Below are positions 18,418-28,050 of a stretch of DNA of 64,000 nt, piece after piece (position 1 is the stretch's first letter; each line of letters opens with the position of its first letter). The notes below the pieces were generated by a model. It had not been told where the DNA came from, made no database searches, and saw only the letters and a list, made by a program, of their open reading frames with translations. Origin of the DNA: Clostridium sp. TW13 (GTDB lineage: Bacteria; Bacillota; Clostridia; Clostridiales; Clostridiaceae); NCBI RefSeq assembly GCF_024345225.1, contig NZ_BROD01000001.1:3358362-3422361 (forward strand), in the 5' to 3' direction. The translations under genes were made by a program, and so were the position numbers.

Positions 18418-20541
18418 TTACCACTGATTGTTTTCTGTACTATCATTTTCAGTCTGATTATCTTTTGCTGCTAAACTATTAACTTCATTACCTTCTACTT
18501 TTTGATTATTATCAGTAATCATATTTTGATTTTGCTGACTGCTAATATCATTCTGAGGATTTTGTTCAGCTAATTTATTTTGTTCTATCTCATTAGCTTT
18601 AGCTAATTCTTTTTCAAGAATCTCTCTTTCAAGAATTTCTCTTTCCTCTTTTTTCTTTTTAGCTTCCTCTTCTAAAAGTTTCTTTTGCTTTTCTTTTTCT
18701 TCTCTTTCAGCTTTCTTTTCAGGATACTTCTTATATATTATATCCATAAATTCATCTCCTGAAATTGTTTCCTTCTCTAAAAGAACATCAGCTATTTCTG
18801 TAAGTAAATCTCTATTATTGTTTAATACATCCTTTGCGTCATTATGACATTTTTTTATTATATTTAATACTTCTTCATCGATAATTGTAGCTGTAGCTTC
18901 TGAACAATTCATAACTGCTCTTCCATCAAGATATCTATTTTGTGTAGCTTCAAGTCCCATCATATCGAATCTATCTGACATACCATACATAGTTATCATT
19001 CTTCTTGCAGATTGGCTAGCTCTCTCTATATCATTAGAAGCTCCTGTGGATACTATATTAAACTCAACCTCTTCTGCTGATCTACCACCAAGCATTACAG
19101 TAATTTCATCTAACATTTCATCTCTGCTAACTAGATACTTTTCTTCTTCTGGTAGTTGCATTGTATATCCTAAAGCTCCCATGGTTCTTGGAACTATAGT
19201 TATTTTATGAACTGGATCTGTATTATTAAGCATTGCAGCCACTAATGCATGACCTACCTCATGATAAGCTACTACACTCTTTTCTTTTGGTGACATTATT
19301 CTATCTTTCTTTTCTTTACCTGCAATTACTACTTCAATAGCCTCTTCCAAGTCTTCTTGTATTACAAACCTTCTTCTTTGTTTTACTGCTCTTATAGCAC
19401 CTTCATTTACTATGTTTGCAAGATCAGCTCCTACAGCTCCTGGAGTTCCCTTTGCTATAGCTTCAAGATTTACTTCATCATCCATCTTAACATCTTTAGA
19501 ATGTACTTCAAGTATTGCAATTCTTCCTTTTAAATCAGGTCTATCTACAATAACTCTTCGGTCAAATCTACCTGGTCTTAATAAAGCTTTATCAAGTACT
19601 TCTGGTCTATTTGTAGCTGCTAAAATAACAACTCCCTTTGAGGAATCAAATCCATCCATTTCTGATAAAAGTTGATTTAAAGTTTGCTCTCTTTCATCAT
19701 TACCTTGAATAGAACCTTCTCTACTCTTACCTATAGCATCAATTTCATCTATAAATACTATACAAGGTGCTTTTTCTTCTGCTTGCTTAAACAAATCTCT
19801 TACCCTTGATGCTCCCATACCAACAAACATTTCAACAAAGTCAGATCCTGACATTGAGAAGAATGGTACCTTCGCTTCACCAGCAACTGCCTTTGCAAGA
19901 AGAGTTTTTCCTGTTCCCGGAGGTCCTACCAATAATGCTCCCTTAGGCAACTTGGCTCCTATATCTACATACTTTTGAGGATTATGTAAGAAATCGACTA
20001 TTTCTTTTAATGACTCTTTTGCTTCCTCTTGTCCTGCTACATCCTTAAATGTTACTCCTGTTTCTGCTTCAGCATATAGTTTAGCAGTATTTTTTCCAAA
20101 GGACATTACTCCTCCACCCATCTTTTTATCCATTCTGCCAAAAAGTAGTCTTCCTATTATTATAATAGGAATAAAAGGTAAAATATAATAAATAAGTATT
20201 TCTGTAAATGAAATTCCTTTTTCAGGCGCTCCATCATATTTTAACCCACTATCAGTCTTTGCCTTCTCTAACTCAGCAACTAAAGTAGTATCAGGCACTA
20301 CCTTATCTGCATATAGAGTAAGTCCATTATATCCTGCACTTTCCTTTGGATCTATATTAATTGTACTTGGTCCCACAGTTACCTTTTCAATCTTATTATC
20401 ATGTAACAAAGTTTTAAACTCACTATATGTGATTTTTTTTGTAGTAAGTCCTGCCTTACCATAGTTAAATATAACAATGAATCCTATGGCTATGGCAATA
20501 TAAATAATTAAATATTTAATTTGTTTCTTATCTTTAAACAA
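18418..20541 (-). CDS. ftsH: ATP-dependent zinc metalloprotease FtsH
   Basis: This 707-residue membrane protease degrades unassembled membrane and regulatory proteins. Two transmembrane helices (about 8-26 and 110-130) flank an extracytoplasmic domain. The AAA module has Walker A GPPGTGKT at 206-213, Walker [12 protein letters not shown] and the second region of homology RPGRFDRR. The zinc site is HEVGH at 427-431. The C-terminal tail of about 90 residues is an unusually long Lys/Glu coiled coil followed by an Asn/Gln-rich stretch, probably flexible. The start codon is TTG, preceded by AGAGGTG. Confidence 0.97.
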   Translation of the reverse strand: MFKDKKQIKYLIIYIAIAIGFIVIFNYGKAGLTTKKITYSEFKTLLHDNKIEKVTVGPSTINIDPKESAGYNGLTLYADKVVPDTTLVAELEKAKTDSGLKYDGAPEKGISFTEILIYYILPFIPIIIIGRLLFGRMDKKMGGGVMSFGKNTAKLYAEAETGVTFKDVAGQEEAKESLKEIVDFLHNPQKYVDIGAKLPKGALLVGPPGTGKTLLAKAVAGEAKVPFFSMSGSDFVEMFVGMGASRVRDLFKQAEEKAPCIVFIDEIDAIGKSREGSIQGNDEREQTLNQLLSEMDGFDSSKGVVILAATNRPEVLDKALLRPGRFDRRVIVDRPDLKGRIAILEVHSKDVKMDDEVNLEAIAKGTPGAVGADLANIVNEGAIRAVKQRRRFVIQEDLEEAIEVVIAGKEKKDRIMSPKEKSVVAYHEVGHALVAAMLNNTDPVHKITIVPRTMGALGYTMQLPEEEKYLVSRDEMLDEITVMLGGRSAEEVEFNIVSTGASNDIERASQSARRMITMYGMSDRFDMMGLEATQNRYLDGRAVMNCSEATATIIDEEVLNIIKKCHNDAKDVLNNNRDLLTEIADVLLEKETISGDEFMDIIYKKYPEKKAEREEKEKQKKLLEEEAKKKKEEREILEREILEKELAKANEIEQNKLAEQNPQNDISSQQNQNMITDNNQKVEGNEVNSLAAKDNQTENDSTENNQW

Positions 20542-20655
20542 TCCCTACACCTCTCTTTTGTTAAATTAAATCTAGTTGTACATATAATACTTCAAAATAC
20601 ATTTCATGCATGCTTTCAAAGCATTTTAATATTATTAAACTTAAATCAGCAGTGT

Positions 20656-22044
20656 CTATTTTGCTAGTTCATATATAGCATTACCATATATTTTTGCACA
20701 CATAATTAAGTCTTCTATTTCAATATATTCATTAGCTTGATGATCCAAATCTGGTTTTCCTGGGAAAATAGGTCCAAATGCAACTATATTAGGCATGCAC
20801 TTAGCATAAGTTCCACCACCTATGGCAATTAAAGTTGCCTCTTTTCCTACTTGTTCCTTATAAACATTCTGTAATGCTTTTATCAACTCAGAATCCTTAT
20901 CACAATGAAGCGGTGTACAATGATTTATTTCTTCAAATTCATATTCATTAAAATCTACAAATTGTCTAATTGGCTCTAAAACATCCTCTCTAGAGTATGT
21001 TACTGGATATCTTACATTGCTTGTAGTTGAAATGTTTTCACCATCAAAACTTAATATACCTAAGTTATAACTTAATGCTCCTGAAGGCTTATCTGTCATA
21101 GCAACTCCAAGCTTTTCACCTGTAGTATCTGTTCCTATTTTTTCAGCTACAAAGTTTATATATTCTGCTAATTTTGATGTACCACCTAGAGCATTAAGAA
21201 CCATGCATATAGCTATAATAGCATTTTTACCAAGTTCAGGTGTACTACCATGAGCTGAAAGCCCATGAGCTTTAAGAATAACTTGGTCCTGGGCTTCTTC
21301 TGTACAGATAATCTTTATGCCAGTTTCTGCTTCAACACTTTTTATTATTCCCAATAACACATTAAAATCTACACCTTTTAATATTGCCTCACAATAATCT
21401 GGTACCATATTAGCTTTGTTTCCACCACTAATAGAAATAACCTCTACATTTCCCAATTTATTATCAGTAATTGCTTTTATGTCAAAAGTTAATATTCCTT
21501 TTTCTGCAAAAATTATAGGGAACTCTGCATCTGGAGTAAAACCTGCTACCGGTAATTTTTCCAACCTTTTATAGTAATCCATATCCAAATCAGTTCCATT
21601 TTCTTCATCTAATCCAAAGATTATTCTTACTCTTTTAGTTGTTTTAAGTCCACTGTCCTTTAATGCCTTAAGTCCATATAGTGCTGCCATCATAGGACCT
21701 TTGTCATCTAAAGCTCCTCTAGCATATATTTTACCATCATGTATTTCAGCCCCATATGGTGGATAAATCCAATCATTTCCTTCTGGAACCACATCAAGAT
21801 GTCCAAGAACAGCAACATAATCTTCCCCTTCACCATATTCAACATATCCAATATAATTATCTAAATTTACAGCTTTAAACCCCATTTCCTCTGCTATGCT
21901 TAACACTGTGTTAAGTGCTTTAGTAACACCAATACCAAATCTTGTTCCACTCTCATTGTATTTAACTACACTATTAATTTGCAAAACCTTTTGTGTATCT
22001 TCAATTAGTTTATTAGATAAACTATCAATTTTTTCATCTATCAT
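20656..22044 (-). CDS. pepV: Dipeptidase PepV (M20 family)
   Basis: This 462-residue cytosolic zinc peptidase of the PepV branch hydrolyses dipeptides. Motifs visible are GHLDVVPEG (zinc His), ARGALDDKGPMM (bridging Asp), GLDEENGTD (catalytic Glu) and a C-terminal DHQANEY zinc histidine. The length fits the family. It follows the signal peptidase gene by 27 bases and is probably in the same transcript as it and the DUF3006 gene. Confidence 0.94.
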   Translation of the reverse strand: MIDEKIDSLSNKLIEDTQKVLQINSVVKYNESGTRFGIGVTKALNTVLSIAEEMGFKAVNLDNYIGYVEYGEGEDYVAVLGHLDVVPEGNDWIYPPYGAEIHDGKIYARGALDDKGPMMAALYGLKALKDSGLKTTKRVRIIFGLDEENGTDLDMDYYKRLEKLPVAGFTPDAEFPIIFAEKGILTFDIKAITDNKLGNVEVISISGGNKANMVPDYCEAILKGVDFNVLLGIIKSVEAETGIKIICTEEAQDQVILKAHGLSAHGSTPELGKNAIIAICMVLNALGGTSKLAEYINFVAEKIGTDTTGEKLGVAMTDKPSGALSYNLGILSFDGENISTTSNVRYPVTYSREDVLEPIRQFVDFNEYEFEEINHCTPLHCDKDSELIKALQNVYKEQVGKEATLIAIGGGTYAKCMPNIVAFGPIFPGKPDLDHQANEYIEIEDLIMCAKIYGNAIYELAK

Positions 22045-22071
22045 TTCTATGTCCCCCTTTACAATTGTTAA

Positions 22072-22587
22072 CTATTTCAAACTACCAAATCTACTGAATG
22101 GATACACTGTAAATCTAGCTTTACCCATAATATCCTTCTCATCAATAAATTTATTTTTCCAATACCTAGCATCTTCTGATATAGCTCTATTATCTCCCAA
22201 AAATAAATAGTGTCCTTGTGGTATAACACCAAAATTACAAGACATTTTATCTGGATTCTTTACATAATCTTCCTTAAGCTCTGTGCCATTTATATATACT
22301 ACGCCATCTACTACTTCTACCTTTTCACCCGGAAGTCCTATGACCCTTTTTACAAATGGCTGATTATACTCTCTTGAATTAAAAACCAAAATATCTCCTC
22401 TTTTTATAGAGCTATAATTATACACCTTTGTTATTAACAATCTATCATCTTTTTCTATTGTTGGAATCATTGATCCAGTTGGCACACTTACTTGAAACAA
22501 TAAAAATTTATTAATCAAAAATGTTAATATTAATGCTGCAACTATAGGGATAACCCAATCAAATAGAAGCCTTTTTGCCTTCCCCAC
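22072..22587 (-). CDS. lepB: Signal peptidase I
   Basis: This 171-residue Gram-positive type I signal peptidase cleaves signal peptides of exported proteins. It has one N-terminal transmembrane anchor (IVAALILTFLINKFLLF), the catalytic serine in PTGSMIPT, the general-base lysine in VKRVIGLPGEKVE, and the C-terminal box GDNRAISEDARYW. I prefer the GTG at 22587, which overlaps the stop of the DUF3006 gene and lies 11 bases after GGAG. A longer reading to an ATG at 22623 would overlap that gene by 37 bases. Confidence 0.9.
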   Translation of the reverse strand: MGKAKRLLFDWVIPIVAALILTFLINKFLLFQVSVPTGSMIPTIEKDDRLLITKVYNYSSIKRGDILVFNSREYNQPFVKRVIGLPGEKVEVVDGVVYINGTELKEDYVKNPDKMSCNFGVIPQGHYLFLGDNRAISEDARYWKNKFIDEKDIMGKARFTVYPFSRFGSLK

Positions 22588-22808
22588 TATTCCCACATCT
22601 CCTTTAACGCACTTTCTACACATTCTTTTCTTTTCTTAGTTAACTCTGTATTTACTTTATAACCCTCTTTTGTAAAAGATAATACATCTCCTTCTACTAC
22701 TTTACCAATAATTTGTGTCAGTTTCATGTCAACCATATTACCATCTTCTTTTTCGCAGACAGCAATATCATTTTCAATCCTATCTACTGTTAGTATTGGC
22801 TTCTCCAT
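22587..22808 (-). CDS. DUF3006 domain protein
   Basis: A 73-residue protein of the DUF3006 family, found in Firmicutes and Archaea. The conserved pattern is visible: a start ILTVDRIENDIAVCE, a central VVEGDVLSF and a Lys/Glu-rich tail. The fold is probably a small beta barrel. Function is unknown. It overlaps the signal peptidase gene and is co-directional with pepV, but this does not reveal a role. Confidence 0.85.
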   Translation of the reverse strand: MEKPILTVDRIENDIAVCEKEDGNMVDMKLTQIIGKVVEGDVLSFTKEGYKVNTELTKKRKECVESALKEMWE

Positions 22809-22912
22809 ATAAAATCTCCTTCATATTTTTATACAATTTTATCTAATATTTTAATTTATTTATTATACCATAAAAATTATAAATTTAGAACGTACTACTT
22901 ATATTGCTAAAT

Positions 22913-22945
22913 AAAAATAAGGATGGCTTTCCCATCCTTATTTTT
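22913..22945. terminator. Terminator at the end of lysA
   Basis: AAAAATAAGGATGG (22913-22926) pairs perfectly with 22932-22945. The stem overlaps the lysA stop codon. T-rich tails are present on both strands, but only lysA arrives from the right. Confidence 0.85.
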
Positions 22946-24248
22946 ATAAGTTTATCTCATTTTTAATTACATCTTCATAACTTTCCCTTTTACAGACTAA
23001 CTTAGCTTTTCCGTCCTTAACAAATACAACAGCTGGTCTAGGAATCTTATTATAATTATTGCTCATAGAATATCCATAAGCACCTGTACTTTGTACTGCA
23101 AGTAAATCTCCACTTTCAATCAAAGGTAATTTTACATTTTCTATTAATATATCTCCAGACTCGCAGCACTTTCCTGCAATTGTTACAACTTCATTCTTTT
23201 TTCCTTCAACTCTGTTTGCTAACACGCACTCATATTTTGCATTGTAAAGAGCAGGTCTTATATTATCTCCCATCCCGCCATCAACTGCAACATATTTTCG
23301 CACCTCAGGTATGTCTTTTATTGAACCTACTGTATATAAAGTTGTTCCTGCATTTCCTACTATACTTCTACCTGGTTCTATAGTTAATATAGGAACTGCC
23401 ATTTTGTTTTCTTTACAGAACTCCTCCACTGAATCTAAAATTATTTTAGTATAAGCTTCAATCTTGCGTGGTTCATCTTCCTCATTATAATATATTCCGA
23501 ATCCTCCACCTAAATCTAACTCTTTTATTTCATAATCTAATTCTACTTTTATCTTTTTAATTATATTCAACATAATTCTAGCTGCATCTCTGTATGGTTC
23601 TGTTTCAAAAATTTGTGATCCTATATGACAATGTAATCCAGAAAGTTCAATGTGGTCTAACTCTAATGTCTTCTTTGCCACATTAAGAACAGCCTCAGCT
23701 TCCCCTATGCCTGTAAACCCAAACTTAGAGTCTATTTGCCCTGTCTTTATGTACTCATGCGTATGAGCCTCAACACCTGGAGTAACTCTTAAATAGATCT
23801 TTTGTTTCTTTCCATACACTTTAGCAATAGAATTTAAATTTTCAATTTCATAAAAATTATCTACAACAAAGGCCCCAACACCTAGTTTTACTCCTAGATC
23901 TACTTCTTCCATAGTTTTATTATTCCCATGAAAATATACCTTCTCCATTGGAAATCCTGAACTAAAGGCAGTGTAAAGTTCTCCCCCAGAAACAACATCT
24001 AAATAAAGTCCTTCTTGAGCTAATAACTTACACATAGCTAATGTTAAAAAAGCTTTTCCTGCATATGCAACCCTATTTTTTAGTTGTTCACATTTAAAAG
24101 AATCATAATATCTTCTGCAAATATTCCTTATATGTTCTTCATCCATAATGTATAATGGTGTCTTGAACTCTTTAGCTAAAGTTATTACATCAATATTACC
24201 AATACATAATACATTATTTTCGACCTTACTTGTACCAAATAATTTCAT
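22944..24248 (-). CDS. lysA: Diaminopimelate decarboxylase
   Basis: This 434-residue PLP enzyme carries out the last step of lysine synthesis, converting meso-diaminopimelate to L-lysine and CO2. It has the fold III motifs: PLP lysine in VAYAGKAFL, the HCHIGSQI segment, the phosphate loop GGGFGIYY, EPGRSIVGNAG, and the CCESGD active-site cysteine from the other subunit. The length is normal. It is monocistronic with its own terminator. No lysine riboswitch is seen in the leader. Confidence 0.95.
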   Translation of the reverse strand: MKLFGTSKVENNVLCIGNIDVITLAKEFKTPLYIMDEEHIRNICRRYYDSFKCEQLKNRVAYAGKAFLTLAMCKLLAQEGLYLDVVSGGELYTAFSSGFPMEKVYFHGNNKTMEEVDLGVKLGVGAFVVDNFYEIENLNSIAKVYGKKQKIYLRVTPGVEAHTHEYIKTGQIDSKFGFTGIGEAEAVLNVAKKTLELDHIELSGLHCHIGSQIFETEPYRDAARIMLNIIKKIKVELDYEIKELDLGGGFGIYYNEEDEPRKIEAYTKIILDSVEEFCKENKMAVPILTIEPGRSIVGNAGTTLYTVGSIKDIPEVRKYVAVDGGMGDNIRPALYNAKYECVLANRVEGKKNEVVTIAGKCCESGDILIENVKLPLIESGDLLAVQSTGAYGYSMSNNYNKIPRPAVVFVKDGKAKLVCKRESYEDVIKNEINL

Positions 24249-24312
24249 TACTAATAGCCCCTTTCAATTATATTTCCTTTCTAAAAACAACATAATTTTA
24301 ACCAAATAACTA

Positions 24313-24343
24313 TAAAAGAAAACGCCACAGACTTCCGTGACGT
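24313..24343 (-). terminator. Terminator after the TIM-barrel gene
   Basis: ACGCCAC (24322-24328) pairs with GTGACGT (24337-24343), including one G-U pair. The minus strand continues TTTTCTTTT. It lies about 100 bases beyond the stop at 24440. Confidence 0.75.
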
Positions 24344-24439
24344 ATTTTAAATAAAGAATATCACATTTCTTTAGTATACTCAAGTTATTTAATTAATATA
24401 TATCAAGACATCATTTAACAATTAATGTATAAATAATAT

Positions 24440-25123
24440 CTAAAAATTATTTCTATACTTGTCCATTAATTCGCTGAATATTTCACCTGAACCTGGTGGA
24501 GTAAATGTTATTGCATTAGCTCCTGCTCTTATAGTCTCAGTTATGCTTTCATCAGTTGGTCCTCCTGTTGCAATTATAGGAAACTCTGGATGTCTTTCTC
24601 TTATGGCTTTAACTATATTAGCTGTATTTTTTCCGCCTGACACATTAAGTATTGTTGCACCAGCCTCAATTCTTCCTTCAATGTCTTCATGATCTGATAC
24701 TACAGTTACCACTATAGGAATATCTATTGTTCCTCTCAATTTTGCTACTATTTCATTGGAAGTCGGAGCATTTACAACTACCCCTACAGCACCCTTAAAT
24801 TCTGCATCTAGTGCTAAGTTAACCACGCGTTTTCCTTGGGTTATCCCTCCACCAACTCCACAAAATACTGGTACATCTGCTGCCATTATTAGGGCTTGAG
24901 TAATTATGGGTTGCGGAGTAAATGGATACACTGCTATTACTGCATCTGCATTAGTATTTTTTATTACAGCCACATCAGTACTAAAAACAAGAGATTTTAT
25001 GCGTTTACCAAATATCTTGATCCCACTAGCATCTCTAATTACAGATGGTACTTCTATAAGATGACTTCTCAGGCTGCTTCTAACCTCTGGTATAAATTTA
25101 GGCTCCTTAACTATTTTATCCAT
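24440..25123 (-). CDS. TIM-barrel protein of unknown function (clostridial 'hydrolase' family)
   Basis: This 227-residue soluble protein has a (beta/alpha)8 pattern ending in the phosphate-binding segments ATGGPTDESITETIRAG and ITFTPPGSG, as in ThiG, NanE and indole-glycerol-phosphate synthase-like barrels. An earlier loop, FCGVGGGITQGKR, may also bind phosphate. It is conserved in clostridia, where it is often labelled simply hydrolase, and I know of no demonstrated reaction. It has its own terminator. A ligand with a phosphate group is an inference from the fold. Confidence 0.75.
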   Translation of the reverse strand: MDKIVKEPKFIPEVRSSLRSHLIEVPSVIRDASGIKIFGKRIKSLVFSTDVAVIKNTNADAVIAVYPFTPQPIITQALIMAADVPVFCGVGGGITQGKRVVNLALDAEFKGAVGVVVNAPTSNEIVAKLRGTIDIPIVVTVVSDHEDIEGRIEAGATILNVSGGKNTANIVKAIRERHPEFPIIATGGPTDESITETIRAGANAITFTPPGSGEIFSELMDKYRNNF

Positions 25124-25242
25124 GCTATTCTTTCCCCCTAATTATTCCTCAAATTTTAAATATATCTTAATTATAACTCATTTTTACTAATGATAGATGT
25201 ACTTAAAAAAAATTTAATTTTTATTTAAAGCCTCCCATGTAT

Positions 25243-25935
25243 CTAAATTTTTACTCTTACAATTTCTTTTAATGTAATACTATGTTCTGTAACATAACAG
25301 CAATACGCCATAACATCAACTCCACTTTCTACCACTAACTTTAACGCTGCTGAAAAATTCGGATCCATATCCTTGTATGGTGTAAAATATCTTACATTAT
25401 CTAATTGAATTAAAAACAAAACTCCTGCTCCCTTACCTTGTTTTTTTGCTTCAATTAGTTCTAATAAATGTTTCTTTCCTCTTTCTGTTGGAGCATCTGG
25501 AAACATAACAACCCCATTTTCTTCATAAGTTACACCTTTAACTTCTAAGTAATATTCTTCTCCTAAATCATTTGATAATTTGAAATCAAATCTACTATTA
25601 CCAAAAGTCTTCTCTCTCTCTATTATATTATATTTCTCTAAATTTAATATCTTCTTATTTTTTAACGCCTCAAAAACCACTTTATTAGGAATCTGAGAAT
25701 CAATATTTATTAGCTGCTTTCCTTTGTAACCAGCAATTAAATCATAGGCTGTTTTTCTATGCTCACCTAACTCTTCTCTTAGAAGTACTGTAGTTCCTGT
25801 GGTTAAAATTTCTTTACACCTACCTGTATTAGGAACATGAACCATGATTTCTTCATCTCTTAATTTTACATAGGCTTGAAATCTATTAGGTCTTCTTAAA
25901 AAAATTGCATTAACTATTTTTTTATCAAAATACAT
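25243..25935 (-). CDS. sfsA: SfsA family DNA-binding/nuclease-like protein
   Basis: This 230-residue SfsA homologue has the N-terminal OB-like domain (FLRRPNRFQAYV, HVPNTGRCKEIL) and the C-terminal PD-(D/E)XK-like domain (SRFDF, YYLEVKGVTYEENGVVMFPDAPTERG). SfsA was named for stimulating sugar fermentation genes in E. coli; the nuclease-like core suggests DNA binding or cleavage. I take the ATG at 25935. A GTG reading from 25956 would encode the DnaA-box sequence itself, and GGTGGA serves as ribosome site for the ATG. The upstream DnaA-box cluster overlaps the promoter and leader. Confidence 0.9.
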   Translation of the reverse strand: MYFDKKIVNAIFLRRPNRFQAYVKLRDEEIMVHVPNTGRCKEILTTGTTVLLREELGEHRKTAYDLIAGYKGKQLINIDSQIPNKVVFEALKNKKILNLEKYNIIEREKTFGNSRFDFKLSNDLGEEYYLEVKGVTYEENGVVMFPDAPTERGKKHLLELIEAKKQGKGAGVLFLIQLDNVRYFTPYKDMDPNFSAALKLVVESGVDVMAYCCYVTEHSITLKEIVRVKI

Positions 25936-25936
25936 C

Positions 25937-26168
25937 TTATCCACCACTTTATCCACAAAGCTGTTGATATTGTGGATAATTCCTTTAACTTTGTTACTTA
26001 TTTTTTAATTATTCTATGTCATTTTATCTTTTTCGCCATTAATTTATTCATTTTTTTAAAGTTATACACAATTAGCATACTCTATTTACTATTTCTCAGA
26101 ATTATTTTAGACTTTTTCACAATGTTATGCACAAATATCAACAAGTTGTACACAGTTTTTGTGGATAA
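25937..26168. promoter_or_regulatory. Cluster of DnaA boxes in an AT-rich intergenic region
   Basis: Exact TTATCCACA occurs at 25949-25957 (+), 25971-25979 (-) and 26160-26168 (-). TTATACACA is at 26062-26070, TTATGCACA at 26125-26133 and TTTTTCACA at 26113-26121; all fit TTWTNCACA. Near matches lie at 25937-25945 and 26146-26154. Eight boxes in about 230 bp, interleaved with AT-rich DNA, is far above chance. dnaA and dnaN are not nearby, so this is more likely a DnaA-box cluster outside oriC. Confidence 0.75.
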
Positions 26169-26178
26169 GTTGTTGATT

Positions 26179-26235
26179 CATCTAAATGTTCTATAAAGTT
26201 TGATATAAAAACATTTAGATGTTACTTATATCAAA
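26179..26235. repeat. Two interleaved inverted repeats
   Basis: CATCTAAATGTT (26179-26190) pairs with 26210-26221, while TTTGATATAA (26199-26208) pairs with 26226-26235. The arms alternate in pseudoknot order. The first arm resembles the family 1 repeat end (CCATCTAAATGTTGG), so this may be a shortened relative. It lies between the DnaA-box cluster and the DUF1700 gene. Confidence 0.5.
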
Positions 26236-26415
26236 TTTTATTAAAATGGTCAAGTTATATACAATACATTTATTAAGATTTTCTTAATACTTAATACTTT
26301 CTTAAACATCACATAGTCTATTGTAATGTTTAATATTAATCTAATATAATATTGTTGTGATATGGAATAAGATAGAAATTGCAACGTGAATTTATTTTTA
26401 AAGGGGGTTTTTAAG

Positions 26416-27015
26416 ATGAATAAAGAAGAGTTTTTAAATATTATAGCAAATGGCTTAAGTGATTTTCCTGCAAGCGAGCGCTCTGAAATTCTTTATGATT
26501 ATGAGCAACGCTTTTCTACTGGTTTATCTCAAGGAAAAACAGAGCAAGAAATCATTAATGAATTAGGAGATCCACATTCTATAGTAAAACATTATATAGA
26601 CACTTATTCAACTAGATTTAGAAAAAAAGGATCATATGAAGATACTAATTACCAAAGCAATACTAGTGTGAAAAGTAAAAGTACTGGTTTCTGGGTATTG
26701 GCCATTATTTTATTATTAATTTTAAGTCCAGTTATCTTGGGAGTTGGTTTCGGAATATTAGGATTAGTGGTAGCTTTTGTTGCTATCTGCTTCGCTATAG
26801 GAGTTGTTGGTGTAGGTTTTATTGTTTCTGGCTTACTTGGTTTCAATCAAATTATATCTCACTTCTCTAATGTAGATATAAACATACCAGGTTCAGCTCA
26901 AGTACTTTTAGGTATTGGCAGTATTTGTCTATGTATTTTATTAATCATTGGAATGATATTTGTTATTAAAGGTTCACTATTTTTAATAAAACAAATCATC
27001 AATTTCTTTAGATAA
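26416..27015 (+). CDS. DUF1700/HAAS domain membrane protein
   Basis: This 199-residue protein begins with the HAAS signature (MNKEEFLNIIANGLSDFPAS, then YDYEQRFSTGLSQGKTEQEI and LGDPHSIVKHY). It is followed by three or four transmembrane helices from about residue 85. The ATG at 26416 has AAGGGGG upstream; the earlier in-frame start at 26386 has none. HAAS/DUF1700 proteins usually occur beside a PadR repressor and a DUF4097 protein. Here the DUF4097 gene follows by 17 bases, but no PadR gene is seen. A role in envelope-stress sensing is inferred from such pairs. Confidence 0.88.
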   Translation: MNKEEFLNIIANGLSDFPASERSEILYDYEQRFSTGLSQGKTEQEIINELGDPHSIVKHYIDTYSTRFRKKGSYEDTNYQSNTSVKSKSTGFWVLAIILLLILSPVILGVGFGILGLVVAFVAICFAIGVVGVGFIVSGLLGFNQIISHFSNVDINIPGSAQVLLGIGSICLCILLIIGMIFVIKGSLFLIKQIINFFR

Positions 27016-27032
27016 CAGGAGGTAATCATACA

Positions 27033-28031
27033 ATGAATTCAAGAAAATCATATAAAAAGCTTGGAATCTTCTCTCTAATTATATTTATAGTAATGATATG
27101 CTCATATGTTTCTGCTGCTGTCATTTTAAGGAACTCCAATATCGATATAATAAACTTAATTAATAACGGTCATGGAATAAACTTCAATTTTAATGGTTGG
27201 GGAAATTTTCACTCATTAAATCAGTACACTTTTGATGATTCAGAAATTAATAATCTTACTGACTCTGTAAAAGAAAATTTAGATAATATAGATGTTTTAT
27301 CTGTAGATTTTGTTTCTCCTGACTTAAAGATTGAAAATTGGGATAAAAACTATGTGCAAGTAAACTTAATTGGGGATTCATCAAAAGTTAAACTTTCTAA
27401 GTCACTAACAAACAAAACCTTAGATGTTAAAACAAAATTCAAGAAAGGATTATTAAGTAACTTTGGTAATCTTAATTATAAGTTAGAAATTTATTTACCT
27501 AATAATTATAATAAAAAGCTAACATTAAACACTCAATCAAGTAATATAAGCCTAAGTAAAAATACATTTAATACTTTAAATATTAACTCTACTTCTGGGG
27601 ATGTTAAATTAAGTGATATTAGTGCCACTAACTTATCAGTTAAAACTGTTTCTTCAGATGTAATTGCAGATTCAATAAATAGTGTTTCAACTAATATTTC
27701 TTCTGTTTCTGGTGAAATTAAAGTTAACGGCAAATTAAAATCCTTTTCTGGAAAATCTGTTTCTGGAGATTTATCCTTAATGTTTAAAAATGATATAAAC
27801 TCAATTTCATGTAATACAACATCTGGTGAAGTTACAATTAACGCACCAAAAGATTTTTCACCTAACTTAGAAATATCAACTGTTTCTGGTAGTATAGAAA
27901 ATGACTTAAAATTAAAATCTTCAACTTCCTCAGAGCATAAACTAAATGGCTCATCACTAAACAATATAGATTCAAAAATAGAAGTTAGAACTGTCTCTGG
28001 TGATGTAAATCTAAAATATTCCGCTGACTAA
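27033..28031 (+). CDS. DUF4097 beta-helix surface protein
   Basis: This 332-residue protein has one N-terminal transmembrane anchor (about residues 10-32) and an extracellular DUF4097 region. At least seven short repeats of the type T/S-V/T-S-G-D/E-V occur between about residues 190 and 330 (STSGDVKL, SVSGEIKV, SVSGDLSL, TTSGEVTI, TVSGDVNL), typical of a beta-solenoid adhesin-like fold. The ribosome site is AGGAGGT. It forms an operon with the DUF1700 gene and ends in a strong terminator. Confidence 0.88.
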   Translation: MNSRKSYKKLGIFSLIIFIVMICSYVSAAVILRNSNIDIINLINNGHGINFNFNGWGNFHSLNQYTFDDSEINNLTDSVKENLDNIDVLSVDFVSPDLKIENWDKNYVQVNLIGDSSKVKLSKSLTNKTLDVKTKFKKGLLSNFGNLNYKLEIYLPNNYNKKLTLNTQSSNISLSKNTFNTLNINSTSGDVKLSDISATNLSVKTVSSDVIADSINSVSTNISSVSGEIKVNGKLKSFSGKSVSGDLSLMFKNDINSISCNTTSGEVTINAPKDFSPNLEISTVSGSIENDLKLKSSTSSEHKLNGSSLNNIDSKIEVRTVSGDVNLKYSAD

Positions 28032-28050
28032 ATTTAACTCTTCTATGTAG

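Noticed and set aside
20581-20640. Terminator between pepV and ftsH
   Set aside because: Only a short ATGCTTT/AAAGCAT palindrome with almost no loop and no T-tract is present.
24249-24312. Lysine riboswitch before lysA
   Set aside because: The gap is too short and contains none of the conserved L-box elements.
25937-26415. Chromosomal origin of replication (oriC)
   Set aside because: The DnaA boxes fit, but dnaA, dnaN, rpmH and gyrase genes are absent from the window, whereas clostridial oriC normally lies beside dnaA. I therefore call a DnaA-box cluster only.
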